Assembly: GCA_020633235.1 (NCBI GenBank)
Contig: JACKEA010000001.1
Location: 1,054,001-1,118,000, forward strand
Direction: 5' to 3'
Length of the DNA: 64,000 nucleotides
Source: Polyangiaceae bacterium
Lineage (GTDB): Bacteria > Myxococcota_A > Polyangia > Polyangiales > Polyangiaceae
Shown here: piece after piece, positions 1 to 8,070 of the stretch
Layout: each line of letters starts with the position of its first letter
Position numbering within the stretch: position 1 is the first letter of the stretch
Translations under genes and position numbers: made by a program
The notes under the pieces: generated by a model
The model's database searches: none
What the model was told of the DNA's origin: nothing
What the model saw: the letters and a program-made list of their open reading frames with translations, nothing else

Positions 1-629
1 TCGGGGCTGCGCAGCCGGAGGCGCTCGCCGCCGCACAGCTTGTGCCAGGCCGCGATGGAGCAAAACGCGCAGCTTCGCGAGCACCCGCGCGAAGACAAGA
101 TGTTCGTGATCGGGATCCCGAGGTAGTCGTCGAAGGGTTGCTTGCGCGGCGGGAACGGCAGCACGTCCAGGTCCGGGGGCTTCACCGCGTCGGCGTTCTG
201 CTGGATGTGTTCACCGTTGCGCCAGACGAGCCCGCTGACGTGTGACGGGTCGGCGAGGGATTCGGCCAACTGGCAGAGGATCAGCTCGCCTTCGCCAATC
301 GCCACGGAGTCGAGGGCGGGCACGTCGGAAAGCAGCTCTGCCGCGTGCATGGCGGCGAAGTGGCCGCCGGCGATCACGTGCCCGGAGAAACCGAGCTCCC
401 GCGTGCGCTCGGCGAGGCGAGCAAACTCCCGCGCGCGATAGGTGAACACCATCGACAGCCCCGCCAGCGGCGCGCCGGATTCGGCGATCTCCCGCGCCGC
501 CCGCTCGCTATCCGCGGGCTCGTTGAAGACGACGGTGGTGACTCGGTGCCCCGCGTGCTCCAGCGCTCCGCGCAGGTAGCGCACCGCCAGGTTCTCCTCG
601 AACTCCGCTCCCACGAGCACGACGTGCAT
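1..629 (-). CDS. B12-binding radical SAM protein (partial, C-terminal part beyond window)
   Basis: Reading leftwards from ATG at 629 the frame stays open for 209 codons and runs off the window edge. The N-terminus (MHVVLVGAEFEENLAVRYL) begins a cobalamin-binding Rossmann-like domain. The radical SAM cluster motif CSRSCAFC (C183, C187, C190) then holds three Cys for a 4Fe-4S cluster that would cleave S-adenosylmethionine. The first 190 residues are plainly paralogous to the protein at 21858-23807: same opening, same G-H-I/V-x-A-G-G-H-F turn, same E-G-E stretch. The family (TIGR B12/radical SAM groups) includes methyltransferases and rearrangement enzymes, and the substrate cannot be told here. 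It is divergent from the pseudokinase at 771. Family assignment is firm, function unknown. Confidence 0.85.
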   Translation of the reverse strand, partial: MHVVLVGAEFEENLAVRYLRGALEHAGHRVTTVVFNEPADSERAAREIAESGAPLAGLSMVFTYRAREFARLAERTRELGFSGHVIAGGHFAAMHAAELLSDVPALDSVAIGEGELILCQLAESLADPSHVSGLVWRNGEHIQQNADAVKPPDLDVLPFPPRKQPFDDYLGIPITNILSSRGCSRSCAFCSIAAWHKLCGGERLRLRSP

Positions 630-770
630 GAGCGCCACCCTTTCCCGCCGGGGACCACCGCGGCTCCTGCGAGTGTTCGGCCGCGCGGCTCTTCGCGAAA
701 TGATGGACGACACTGCGCTGGCCATGAACGCGCCGTTGGCAGGTGGCTCGCGTCGGCCTACGCTCTGCGG

Positions 771-1532
771 GTGGAGCTCGGTTTCGGGTGTACGTCGACA
801 CGCCGCCTGGATTCCGGAGGCAGCGTCGAGTTTCATCGCTGCGATCACGCCACTTACGGTCAGGTCTGCGCCGTGATTGCTCCCCCGCTCACGTGGCCGC
901 CGTGGGCCGACCCGGCACTCTTCGCGCGTCTGCCCGCGGAGGCGACCGTGGTGCGAACGTTCGAGACGCAGCTGACGGACGCGCGAGACGTCGTCCTCCT
1001 GGAGTGGGTGGAGGGCGAGAGCCTGATGGATCGGGTGCGAAGGACGGGCCCGCTCACACGAGGGGAAGCTCTCGCGGTGATGGGCGAAGTCTGGCGCGCG
1101 CTTTCGAGATTGAAGCGAGGGATCCCGCTCGAGGGCGACAAGCTCTTGCCGTGTGCCCACGGCCACGTCCACCCGCGTTGGGTCCAGCTGGGTCCGCGGC
1201 AGGTGAAGCTCGGCGGTTGGCTCTTGGGCACGCTGAAACCGGAGACTGAAATGCGCGTCGCGGATGCGCTGCTGGCCGCCGCGCCAGAACGCCTGCGGGC
1301 GGATGATGCCGATCTACATGCGGCAGACGTGTATGGGCTCGGCGCGCTGCTCCACTTCGCGCTCACCGCGCGGGGCCCCAGCGGCACGGAGCCGTCGTCG
1401 ATGAGCACGCGAAGTGTCGACCCTTCGCTTTCGCCGGAGCTCCGGAATTTCGTCCTGGAGCTGACGGAGCCCGTGCCGCAGCGCCGGCCATCGCTGGAAC
1501 ACGTGGGCGAGGCGCTCGCCCGGCTGCGCTAG
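771..1532 (+). CDS. Degenerate Ser/Thr protein kinase-like protein (pseudokinase)
   Basis: About 253 residues with the outline of a Hanks kinase but not its catalytic residues. Recognisable parts are the hinge LLEWVEGESLMDRV, the APE-like AAPERL, the subdomain IX-like DVYGLGALLHFALT and a C-terminal PQRRPS. The catalytic loop reads HGHVHPRWVQL (near residue 130) where H-R-D-x-K-x-x-N is expected, and the DFG position reads LGGW. No Gly-rich loop or VAIK lysine is visible. It is therefore probably catalytically dead and acts as a binding or scaffold protein. The start is uncertain: GTG 771 was taken because longer versions would run into the divergent radical SAM gene; GTG 873 is an alternative. 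No membrane segment is seen. Confidence 0.65.
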   Translation: MELGFGCTSTRRLDSGGSVEFHRCDHATYGQVCAVIAPPLTWPPWADPALFARLPAEATVVRTFETQLTDARDVVLLEWVEGESLMDRVRRTGPLTRGEALAVMGEVWRALSRLKRGIPLEGDKLLPCAHGHVHPRWVQLGPRQVKLGGWLLGTLKPETEMRVADALLAAAPERLRADDADLHAADVYGLGALLHFALTARGPSGTEPSSMSTRSVDPSLSPELRNFVLELTEPVPQRRPSLEHVGEALARLR

Positions 1533-1540
1533 AGCGGCGT

Positions 1541-1567
1541 GACGGGGCTCGCGCCGCACCAACATCC
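1541..1567 (-). repeat. Dispersed intergenic element, copy 1
   Basis: On the minus strand this reads GATGTTGGTGCGGCGCGAGC followed by CCCGTC. It matches the copy at 29001 over about 25 of 26 positions. It lies between the pseudokinase stop and the lipoprotein at 1698. Confidence 0.6.
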
Positions 1568-1697
1568 AAACGAAACAGCTGGGACCACTGGCGGTTGCCC
1601 CGGGGCAGTCCCACGCGCGGAGCCGGCGAACGTCGAGAGCAACCGCGAGGAATCTCGGGACCGACGTGCTGGCGCGGGGCTTGCTGAAGTGGGCGGC

Positions 1698-2621
1698 ATG
1701 AGACGAGCCTGGGCCATCTTGCTGTTCGGATTGAGCGCGTGCGGCAGTGGGGCGACGGACGTGGCGCCTGGACGAGGTGGCGGCACAGAGCCGATGGACG
1801 CACGCGTCGAGGTCGATGCCGCGGCAGAGAGTGGCATCGACGCCGGGAGCGACGCTCAGCAAGCGAGCCCGTGCCCGAAGCTGCCGGAGGAGATCGTGGG
1901 CAACGACGTCGACGACGATTGCGACGGACTGGTCGACGAGTGGCCTGCGGACATTTCCGCCGCTCTGCACATGCGCCCGGCGCTCTGGGAAGAGTGCGGC
2001 GCGGCCAGCACGGACTACGGTCTGAACCGCCCCATCGTGATGGCAACGCATGGCGCTGTCGCCGGCGCCATCAACCTGCGCGCGCTGCATCCCGCCTGTC
2101 CCATCCATTCGCTGCCCATGTCGCTCGACCAGGTGCGCGCCTGGGCCAAGTCCGCCTTGGAGGATCCGATGGTGGACGGCATCGCACTGGATCACGAAGG
2201 GTGGACGCTTTCTCTCGGCGAGCCGATGCTGAAGGTGCTGTTCAGTGAGGCCGAGAAGGCAGGGAAGATCTTCTGCGACGTTCCGTCGATGTACCTGAAC
2301 CACTTGATGAACGGGATGACGAGCTTCTCGGACATGATCTCGTCGTTGCAGAAGCACACCCACTGCGCTTCTCCGTGGCGGTATCACCTGAAGGGGCCGG
2401 AGTACCTGGCGCTCGGAAAGGCGTGGATCGATGGCGGCTACGCTCATCCCATCATTCCCATGGGGGACGCCGGCATGCGGCCCGACTACGGCGGCATCAC
2501 CCAGGCGGACGCCGTGGCCACCGTGAACACGTTGGCGGACCACGGCGTGTCCTTCGCGCTGTTCCAGCCAAAATATGATGACGGAACCGTGCTTTCGGTG
2601 ATGGCGAAGCGGTATCCGTAG
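1698..2621 (+). CDS. Secreted lipoprotein with MopE-like metal-binding motif
   Basis: A 307-residue protein starting at ATG 1698 with a signal peptide and lipobox (LFGLSAC), so it is predicted to be lipidated and exported. An Asp/Ala/Gly-rich linker follows, then a MopE-like motif GNDVDDDCDGLVDE (near residue 70), a calcium/copper-type acidic loop common in myxobacterial surface proteins. The remainder (about 230 residues) has D-H-E-G-W and F-x-P-K-Y-D-D-G motifs, and the alternating helix/strand feel of a TIM-barrel or polysaccharide-active domain, but I do not recognise the family. It converges directly on the nitronate monooxygenase, with stop codons next to each other. Function unknown; export is well supported. 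Confidence 0.8.
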   Translation: MRRAWAILLFGLSACGSGATDVAPGRGGGTEPMDARVEVDAAAESGIDAGSDAQQASPCPKLPEEIVGNDVDDDCDGLVDEWPADISAALHMRPALWEECGAASTDYGLNRPIVMATHGAVAGAINLRALHPACPIHSLPMSLDQVRAWAKSALEDPMVDGIALDHEGWTLSLGEPMLKVLFSEAEKAGKIFCDVPSMYLNHLMNGMTSFSDMISSLQKHTHCASPWRYHLKGPEYLALGKAWIDGGYAHPIIPMGDAGMRPDYGGITQADAVATVNTLADHGVSFALFQPKYDDGTVLSVMAKRYP

Positions 2622-3593
2622 TTACAGCAGATCCGTGAGCCGCCCGCGGATCATCGCTTCGGCATCGCGCATGATGCGGTCGATGAGCTCTTTGCAGGTG
2701 GGAATGTCGTGGATGAGGCCCGCGACCATTCCGCACGACCAAGCGCCCGCGTCCATTTCGCCCTCGCGCATGATGCTCGGGTACACGCCAGCCACCTCTT
2801 GCAGGATGTCCTGGATCTGGAGCTTGTCCCCGAGGGTGCGCTCTTTCTCGAGGATGCGCTCCACCGCTTGGTTGTTCATCACGCGTTCGGTGTTGCGCAG
2901 CGGACGCATGACCAAGCGCGTGTCGAGCTCCGACGCTGCCAAGATGGCCTGCTTCACGTTGTCGTGCACCGGCGCTTCCTGGGTGGCGATGAAGCGCGTG
3001 CCCATGTTCATGCCCTCGGCGCCGAGGGCGAGGGAAGCGACCAGGGAACGCGCGTCCGCCATGCCGCCGGAGGCCACGAACGGGATCGAAAGCTCTTCCG
3101 CGGCGCGTGGCAGCAAGATCATGTTCGGGATGTCGTCCTCCCCGGGGTGTCCACCGCACTCGAAGCCATCCACGGACACGGCGTCGCAGCCAATCTTCTC
3201 GGCCTTCAGCGCGTGGCGTACGCTCGTGCATTTGTGAATGACGCGAACGCCGGCCGCCTTCAGCTTTGGTAGGTGCTCCTGGGGGTTTCGGCCCGCGGTC
3301 TCGACGATGGTGATGCCGCCGGAGATGATCGCGTCGATGTAGCCCGGGTAGTCCGGCGCCGCGAAGGCGGGCAGGAACGTCAAGTTCACGCCGAAGGGCT
3401 TGTTCGTCATCTTCTTGCAGCGCTCGATCTCGGCGGACAGCGCTTCCGGGCTCGGCTGCGTGAGCCCCGTGATGATTCCGAGACCGCCGGCGTTCGACAC
3501 CGCCGCGGCGAGCTCGGCGAAACCCACGTAGTGCATGCCCCCTTGAATGATCGGATGGTCGATGCCGAACAGCTCGGTGATCTTGGTCTTCAT
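2622..3593 (-). CDS. Nitronate monooxygenase (2-nitropropane dioxygenase family)
   Basis: A 323-residue FMN-dependent TIM-barrel enzyme that oxidises alkyl nitronates to carbonyl compounds and nitrite. Family marks are the N-terminal IIQGGMHYVGFAELAAAVS, the GGLGIITG strand, GVNLTFLP, CDAVSVDGFECGGHPGE (FMN phosphate region with the conserved G-x-E-x-G-G-H) and FVASGGMADARSL. Length is normal for the family. It lies 40 bp downstream of the hemerythrin gene on the same strand and probably forms one transcript with it, which fits a role in disposing of reactive nitrogen species. Some relatives are enoyl reductases or quinone reductases, so the exact substrate is open. Confidence 0.88.
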   Translation of the reverse strand: MKTKITELFGIDHPIIQGGMHYVGFAELAAAVSNAGGLGIITGLTQPSPEALSAEIERCKKMTNKPFGVNLTFLPAFAAPDYPGYIDAIISGGITIVETAGRNPQEHLPKLKAAGVRVIHKCTSVRHALKAEKIGCDAVSVDGFECGGHPGEDDIPNMILLPRAAEELSIPFVASGGMADARSLVASLALGAEGMNMGTRFIATQEAPVHDNVKQAILAASELDTRLVMRPLRNTERVMNNQAVERILEKERTLGDKLQIQDILQEVAGVYPSIMREGEMDAGAWSCGMVAGLIHDIPTCKELIDRIMRDAEAMIRGRLTDLL

Positions 3594-3633
3594 GGGAGGT
3601 CCTCATACACGCATTTGGCGACCTTCGGGCGAC

Positions 3634-4059
3634 TCAACCAAACGCCCTGAGCTTTCCTCGGAGCTCCGTCCACAGGCTAGCGGTAGCCCGGTCCGCCAAG
3701 GGGTAGAGCACCCCTTCCTCTTTGGCGTTGTGCTGCTGCGTGAGCATCAAGAGCGTGTCGCCATGGTCCAGCGCTTCGTCGAGGTTGCCGCTTTCGGCGG
3801 CGCGTCCCATTTGCTCGAGCACCGCCCGCATTTGCGAGTGCTCGGTTCTCATCACCGTAGTCGGCCCGGCACCGTGCATGCCCATCGCCGCCTCGATGGC
3901 GGGGAACAGCACGTCCTCCTCCATGGCGAAGTGACGACGCAAGGCTCGGTCGAAGGAGCGCCAAGCTTCCAAGGTCGGATGCTCTTCGAGCTGGGCCCAG
4001 AGTTCGTCGCAGTGTCGATGGTCTTCGGTGAAAAAGCTGCTGGGATGCGTCGCTTCCAT
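3634..4059 (-). CDS. Hemerythrin HHE-domain protein
   Basis: A 141-residue four-helix-bundle protein with the full diiron ligand pattern: TEDHRHCDEL, RRHFAMEEDVLFP (H-x-x-x-E), RTEHSQM and QQHNAKEEGVLYP (H-x-x-x-E). Such proteins bind O2 or NO at a non-heme diiron site. ATG 4059 gives the compact protein; an in-frame ATG at 4077 would add MLSIDN and lies at the far end of the 24-bp palindrome. It is divergent from the TetR-DUF2249 gene and upstream of the nitronate monooxygenase. HHE proteins and DUF2249 domains commonly occur together in NO/oxygen stress loci, which supports that role here. Confidence 0.88.
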   Translation of the reverse strand: MEATHPSSFFTEDHRHCDELWAQLEEHPTLEAWRSFDRALRRHFAMEEDVLFPAIEAAMGMHGAGPTTVMRTEHSQMRAVLEQMGRAAESGNLDEALDHGDTLLMLTQQHNAKEEGVLYPLADRATASLWTELRGKLRAFG

Positions 4060-4079
4060 GTTATCGATCGATAACATGG
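4056..4079. promoter_or_regulatory. Perfect 24-bp palindrome, probable TetR-family operator
   Basis: The 24 bases are identical to their reverse complement; the central 20 read ATGTTATCGATCGATAACAT. The palindrome contains start codons of both divergent genes: CAT 4057-4059 / CAT 4075-4077 on the minus side and ATG 4058-4060 / ATG 4076-4078 on the plus side. By symmetry both genes can begin with M-L-S-I-D-N-M. No other 24-bp perfect palindrome was noticed apart from GC-rich hairpins. Size and symmetry suit a dimeric or paired-dimer TetR operator controlling both directions. That TetR-DUF2249 binds here is inferred from position. Confidence 0.75.
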
Positions 4080-5158
4080 TGCATCCCGCCGAGCGAGAGA
4101 AAAGCGAGCACCGCCGCGAGCAGATCGTGCGGGCAGCGCTGGCTCTGCTGGCAGAGGCGCCGCTTTCGGAGCTCAGCACTCGGCGGATCGCCGGGGCCGT
4201 CGGCATTTCGCAGCCCGCGCTGTTCCGCCATTTCAGGTCGCGAGAAGCGATCTTGGTGGAGGTGATAGCGACCGCGCGGGCAGACCTCGGCCACGTCGTC
4301 ACTCGGATCGTGAGCACACCCTCTGCGCCGCACGCTCGGCTCGGAGCCCTGGCCGACGCGCTGGTGGGCTACGTGACGGAAAACCCCGGACTGCCGCGCT
4401 TGCTGTTTGCCAACGTCGCTGCCGGCGACAGTCCACTGCTGAGCGCGCTGCGACAGCTTCACTCCATGCAGCTGTCGCTGGTCGCCGAGCTGGTTCGCGA
4501 GGGGCAGCGCGACGGCACCTTCGATCCGACGGTAGAGCCGCGCGATGCAGCGACGCTCTTTGTCGGGTTCCTGCAGGCGCTCACCTCCAGCCGTCGCCTC
4601 GAAGAACGCGACGAGCCCCTCGTCGAGCAAGGACGTCGACTGTTTGCGTTGTGGCTCAAGAGCGTCATGGCGGCTCATCCGTCGAAGCCGGCGAACGTGC
4701 ACGCGGAGGTGCGGCGCGAAGGCCTCCAGAGCGTGGATGCACGCCCACTCTTGGCTCGCGGCGTTGATCCGCTGGATTCCGTGCTCGCCGCCGTCCAAGC
4801 AGTGGGTCCAGGTGGCGTGGTGAAGTTGCAGGTGCCGTTCCGGCCGACGCCACTCCTCTCGCTGCTCGGCTCCCGCGGTCACGCTGTCAGCGCGGAGCAG
4901 GTGAACGGGAAGCTGTGGGTGGTTGAGATCGTTCATGGCGGCGCGCCCGCACCCGAAGATCTGAGGGAACTGGAAGCGCCCGAGCCACTGGAGCGCGTAC
5001 TGTTGGCGTGCGCGCGTTTGCCCCGCGGCCGGGTGTACTTGGCGCGCGTGCCCCGCGTGCCCCGGCTTCTGTTCCCACACCTCGAAGAACGCGGCCTCCA
5101 GTACGCCGTTTACGAGGAGCAGGATGGCACGGCGCTCCTCCGGGTGTTCAAGCCGTGA
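4076..5158 (+). CDS. TetR-family regulator fused to two DUF2249 domains
   Basis: A 360-residue protein, far longer than a usual TetR regulator (about 200). Residues 10-55 form the helix-turn-helix (STRRIAGAVGISQPALFRHF), followed by a TetR-like all-helical sensor domain to about residue 205. The rest is two DUF2249 modules: one beginning VDARPLLARGVDPLDSVL (about 220-285), the second EPLERVLLACARLPRGRVY through LLRVFKP (about 300-360). DUF2249 is a small TusA-like fold often found next to hemerythrin and nitrite/NO reductase genes. The fusion would couple DNA binding to a nitrogen-oxide or redox signal. Start taken at ATG 4076, with 4058 as in-frame alternative. The next gene overlaps its stop codon (GTGA). 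Confidence 0.88.
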   Translation: MVHPAEREKSEHRREQIVRAALALLAEAPLSELSTRRIAGAVGISQPALFRHFRSREAILVEVIATARADLGHVVTRIVSTPSAPHARLGALADALVGYVTENPGLPRLLFANVAAGDSPLLSALRQLHSMQLSLVAELVREGQRDGTFDPTVEPRDAATLFVGFLQALTSSRRLEERDEPLVEQGRRLFALWLKSVMAAHPSKPANVHAEVRREGLQSVDARPLLARGVDPLDSVLAAVQAVGPGGVVKLQVPFRPTPLLSLLGSRGHAVSAEQVNGKLWVVEIVHGGAPAPEDLRELEAPEPLERVLLACARLPRGRVYLARVPRVPRLLFPHLEERGLQYAVYEEQDGTALLRVFKP

Positions 5159-6432
5159 CGACCGACACCGAAGGCCTGAGCCTCGAGCAAGCGCCACCGC
5201 TGCTGATCCCCGTGAGCTTCTTCCTGGTGGCGCCGGTCGCGCTCATCGCAGCAGGAGTCGTGCTCATCTACGGTGGGGAACAGTTGCTCTGGACACGCTT
5301 TGGCGCACATGCGCCAGCGATGCTCCACTTGGGCACCATCGGATTCCTCGCCGCAGTCATGCTCGGCGCGCTGTACCAGATGATTCCGGTCGTGGCCGGT
5401 GCTCGGGTCGCATTGGTGAGACTCGCCCACGCGGTCCACGCTTGCCTGGTCGGAGGTGGCGCAGCGCTCGTCTATGGACTGCTCGAGAGCTCGCGCGTCG
5501 CGGTTCTACTGGGTGCTGTCGGTCTCGCGTCGAGCCTCATCGGATTCATCGTGCCGGTGGGCGTCGCCCTCGCGTGTGCGCCGACGCGGACTGCCACAGT
5601 GACCGGTATGCGCGTGGCGGTGCTGGGGCTCGTCACGCTAGTCGTGCTGGGCGTGACGATGGCCATCCTGCGAGGCTCGGAGGCAGCGAGCTCCCACTAC
5701 CCGCAGTGGATGGCCATTCACGTCGCCGTTGGCTTCACCGTGTGGCTGGGCGGATTGATCACCGCCGTGAGCTTCCAAGTCGTCCCCATGTTCTACCTGG
5801 CGCCGGCGCCGCCCCGCTGGGCGGAACGACTCATCGTTGCGGCCATCGGATCGAGCCTGCTCGCTCTCGTTGCCGCCGCGCTGTCCAGCGCGAGCACGGT
5901 CGTCGTCGCGTTGGCCGCGGCGCCCGGGGCCATCGCCGTGTGGGGGCTCCATCCGCTGCTCACGCTGCGGGCCATCCGGCGGAGGAAGCGCCGGCGCGTC
6001 GATCCGAGCGTACGTTTCTGGCAAGCGGGTCTGCTCGTCGGCCTCTCCCTGCTGCCTGCCGCGGCGCTGGCCACGCTCTCGGACGATTCGCGTTGCCCCG
6101 TCGCGTTCGGCTGGCTGGTGGTGTGGGGATGGGCCGGGCTCATCGTGCACGGGATGCTCTCCCGCATCGTGCCTTTCCTGGTTTGGTTCCACCGCTTTTC
6201 ACGTCTGGTCGGCCACGCTCCGGTGCCCCCGATGAAGCAGCTGTGGCCGCCTCGCTCCGCCAAGCTGGGCCTGGCCGTGCATTCGACCACAGTGCTGCTC
6301 GGTCTCGCGGCCCTCGCCTTCGCGTCGGACGCTCTCGCCCGCGCCGCCGGCGGCGGCCTGGTGTTGACGGGCATTTCACTCGGCGCGTCGCTCATGCGCG
6401 TGCTGCGGCCGCGCTTGGCGCCCTTGGGGTGA
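5155..6432 (+). CDS. NnrS/heme-copper-oxidase-like polytopic membrane protein
   Basis: A 425-residue, very hydrophobic protein with about twelve predicted transmembrane helices. Histidines sit at helix ends in HAPAMLHLGTIGF, AHAVHACL, IHVAVGFTVW, LIVHGMLSRIVPFLVWFH and AVHSTTVLLG, as in NnrS and oxidase subunit I-like proteins that bind heme or copper. GTG 5155 overlaps the stop of the TetR-DUF2249 gene (GTGA), so translation is probably coupled. NnrS-type proteins protect against nitrosative stress, which agrees with the DUF2249, hemerythrin and nitronate monooxygenase neighbours. A plain cytochrome oxidase subunit is unlikely because no subunit II or III gene is adjacent. The family call is by resemblance only. 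Confidence 0.65.
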   Translation: MTTDTEGLSLEQAPPLLIPVSFFLVAPVALIAAGVVLIYGGEQLLWTRFGAHAPAMLHLGTIGFLAAVMLGALYQMIPVVAGARVALVRLAHAVHACLVGGGAALVYGLLESSRVAVLLGAVGLASSLIGFIVPVGVALACAPTRTATVTGMRVAVLGLVTLVVLGVTMAILRGSEAASSHYPQWMAIHVAVGFTVWLGGLITAVSFQVVPMFYLAPAPPRWAERLIVAAIGSSLLALVAAALSSASTVVVALAAAPGAIAVWGLHPLLTLRAIRRRKRRRVDPSVRFWQAGLLVGLSLLPAAALATLSDDSRCPVAFGWLVVWGWAGLIVHGMLSRIVPFLVWFHRFSRLVGHAPVPPMKQLWPPRSAKLGLAVHSTTVLLGLAALAFASDALARAAGGGLVLTGISLGASLMRVLRPRLAPLG

Positions 6433-6570
6433 CACCTCCGCACCTTGGGGTGGAGAAGCGCGTGGGCACCGCGGGCTGCGTGCCCGCCACGTGGCGCGAG
6501 CAGGCCACTCAGCGCGTGGCCACCGTCATCGGACTCAGCCCTCCGCCTGAGCACCGACGCTTCTATCTTT

Positions 6571-6588
6571 TTTGTCGGTCCGCCGCGG
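6571..6588 (+). repeat. Dispersed intergenic element, copy 2
   Basis: TTTGTCGGTCCGCCGCGG, preceded by a short T/C-rich run, 22 bp upstream of the next gene's ATG. It shares the YGGTCCGSCGCGG core with the other copies. Confidence 0.7.
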
Positions 6589-6609
6589 GAACGTCCGTAT
6601 CCTGCGTCA

Positions 6610-7422
6610 ATGAGGCAATCGGGAAGGGCGCTCGTGCCCGCATTCGTGGTGCTCGGCGTTCTGCTCTCGAGCCGCTCGGCAAGCGCGGACGTCGTGCCAC
6701 CGCCACCCAAGCACTGCCCCAAGGGGCAGGTGGGCGTCACGAGCCACGGCGGGCCGGAGTGCGTATTGGAAGCGCCCAAGAACTGTCCGCCTGGGTACCG
6801 CGGCCAGCTGCGCGGACAGTGCGTGCTCGCGCGCTGCTCCTCGGACGACAACTGCGACGGCGGTCGCAAGTGTCTTCAGGTGGACGTGTGCCAGGAGTTT
6901 CGCGAGCTGCACTGGACCGGGTGGGGTTGGGGCGCGCAAAGGACCGTCACGCGCGACAACCTCTTGGCCGAGCCACCGTCGCCGCCACCCGACGGTCCGC
7001 CGAAGAAGGATTGGGTGCTGATCAACATCTGTGGCCAGGACGGCGCGTGCAAGGCGCCGGCGCAGTGTCGGCCCACCGGCTTGTGCTACCCGCCGAGCGC
7101 CGTCGGCAAGACGAAGGCGAAGGTGTCCTCGGGCGTGATGCCCGATCCCCCGCCGGCTTCGAGCGGGAGCGCGGGCGCTGGGGGCGCTCCGAGCACGGAG
7201 TTCGCGACGCCTCCGGACGAAACGACCGCTACCGGTGGCGGGGCAAGCGGGGGAGCGCCGGGAACGACGGGGCCAACGGTGAACCCCGAGCCGCTCGGTG
7301 GCGAGAACGGCGGCGGCTGCCGCAAGGGGTGCTCCACTACGCTCGGCCCTTCGGCGCTGGGCTGGCTCGGGCTGCCCTTGCTGGCGGCGGCTGCTCTCTT
7401 GCTGCGTCGACGCCGCGGCTAA
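6610..7422 (+). CDS. Cys-rich surface protein with MYXO-CTERM-like C-terminus
   Basis: A 270-residue exported protein: signal peptide (LGVLLSSRSASA), then a Cys-rich region with spaced C-x-x-G-Y and C-x-x-D-D-N-C-D-G-G motifs, a Pro/Gly/Ala/Thr linker, and a C-terminus with Cys pair (GGGCRKGCS), a hydrophobic helix and RRRRG. This tripartite end matches the MYXO-CTERM surface-sorting signal of myxobacteria. ATG 6610 precedes the signal peptide. Its stop overlaps that of the convergent TetR gene by four bases. Role unknown; surface display is inferred from the sorting signal. Confidence 0.82.
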   Translation: MRQSGRALVPAFVVLGVLLSSRSASADVVPPPPKHCPKGQVGVTSHGGPECVLEAPKNCPPGYRGQLRGQCVLARCSSDDNCDGGRKCLQVDVCQEFRELHWTGWGWGAQRTVTRDNLLAEPPSPPPDGPPKKDWVLINICGQDGACKAPAQCRPTGLCYPPSAVGKTKAKVSSGVMPDPPPASSGSAGAGGAPSTEFATPPDETTATGGGASGGAPGTTGPTVNPEPLGGENGGGCRKGCSTTLGPSALGWLGLPLLAAAALLLRRRRG

Positions 7423-8057
7423 AGCGGTGGCTCGGGCGGGAGCATCGCGACGGCGGTGCTCACGAGCAAAGAAACGATGCGCTCCGGCGAGCGGGGCGAG
7501 GCGCGGTACAGCTCCGCGGTGATGATACCCATGGCGGCATCGGACACGGCGCGCATGCGCGCCGCCAGCACCTCTTCCGGCCAGCGCGGACGGAACGGCA
7601 GCGCGGCGCGCGCCAGCTCGTCGGAGAAGCGATCGCGCTCCGCGGTGATCACCTCGATGAGGCCGAGGCGCGCGATGCCAGCGATCACGATGCGCGTGCG
7701 GGCCGGATGCTCGAGGTACGTGTGCGTGGTGGCGTCTGCGACCTTTTCCACCACGGCCTCCAAGGACGCCCCGTTCTGGGGCACGCCGTGCAGGAGCTTC
7801 GCGAAGTTCTCGCGCGTGATCTGCCCGATCAGCGTCCCGAGCAGGGCGTCCTTACCGGCGAAGTACTCGTAGAACGAACCGACGCCGACGCCGGCACGTT
7901 TGGCCAAGCGGTCCACCGGGAGCGTGGAAGGGTCTTCCCCCTGGCGCAGACGCTCGTCCAACGCTTCCACCAGAGCTCGGACCACGGCCCGCGAGCGCGA
8001 CTGCAGCGGAATGCGACGGAAGAAGCGCTTGAACGCCGAGTCCGTGCTCTCCTTCAT
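7419..8057 (-). CDS. TetR-family transcriptional regulator
   Basis: A 212-residue regulator. The helix-turn-helix is PVDRLAKRAGVGVGSFYEYF (about residues 47-66), followed by a helical ligand domain. ATG 8057 is used; GTG 8060 immediately before it is in frame. It is the last gene of a minus-strand run, 13 bp after the ferredoxin/flavoprotein oxidoreductase and, above that, the 17-heme cytochrome. That position suggests it controls this electron-transfer operon and perhaps the divergent one. The inducer is unknown. Confidence 0.85.
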   Translation of the reverse strand: MKESTDSAFKRFFRRIPLQSRSRAVVRALVEALDERLRQGEDPSTLPVDRLAKRAGVGVGSFYEYFAGKDALLGTLIGQITRENFAKLLHGVPQNGASLEAVVEKVADATTHTYLEHPARTRIVIAGIARLGLIEVITAERDRFSDELARAALPFRPRWPEEVLAARMRAVSDAAMGIITAELYRASPRSPERIVSLLVSTAVAMLPPEPPL

Positions 8058-8070
8058 CACCGCTAGCGAC

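Noticed and set aside
5124..8066. A 980-codon open frame on the plus strand
   Set aside because: It crosses the NnrS-like gene, a surface protein and a TetR gene in another frame, is Arg/Pro/Ala-rich with no domain, and is an artefact of high GC.
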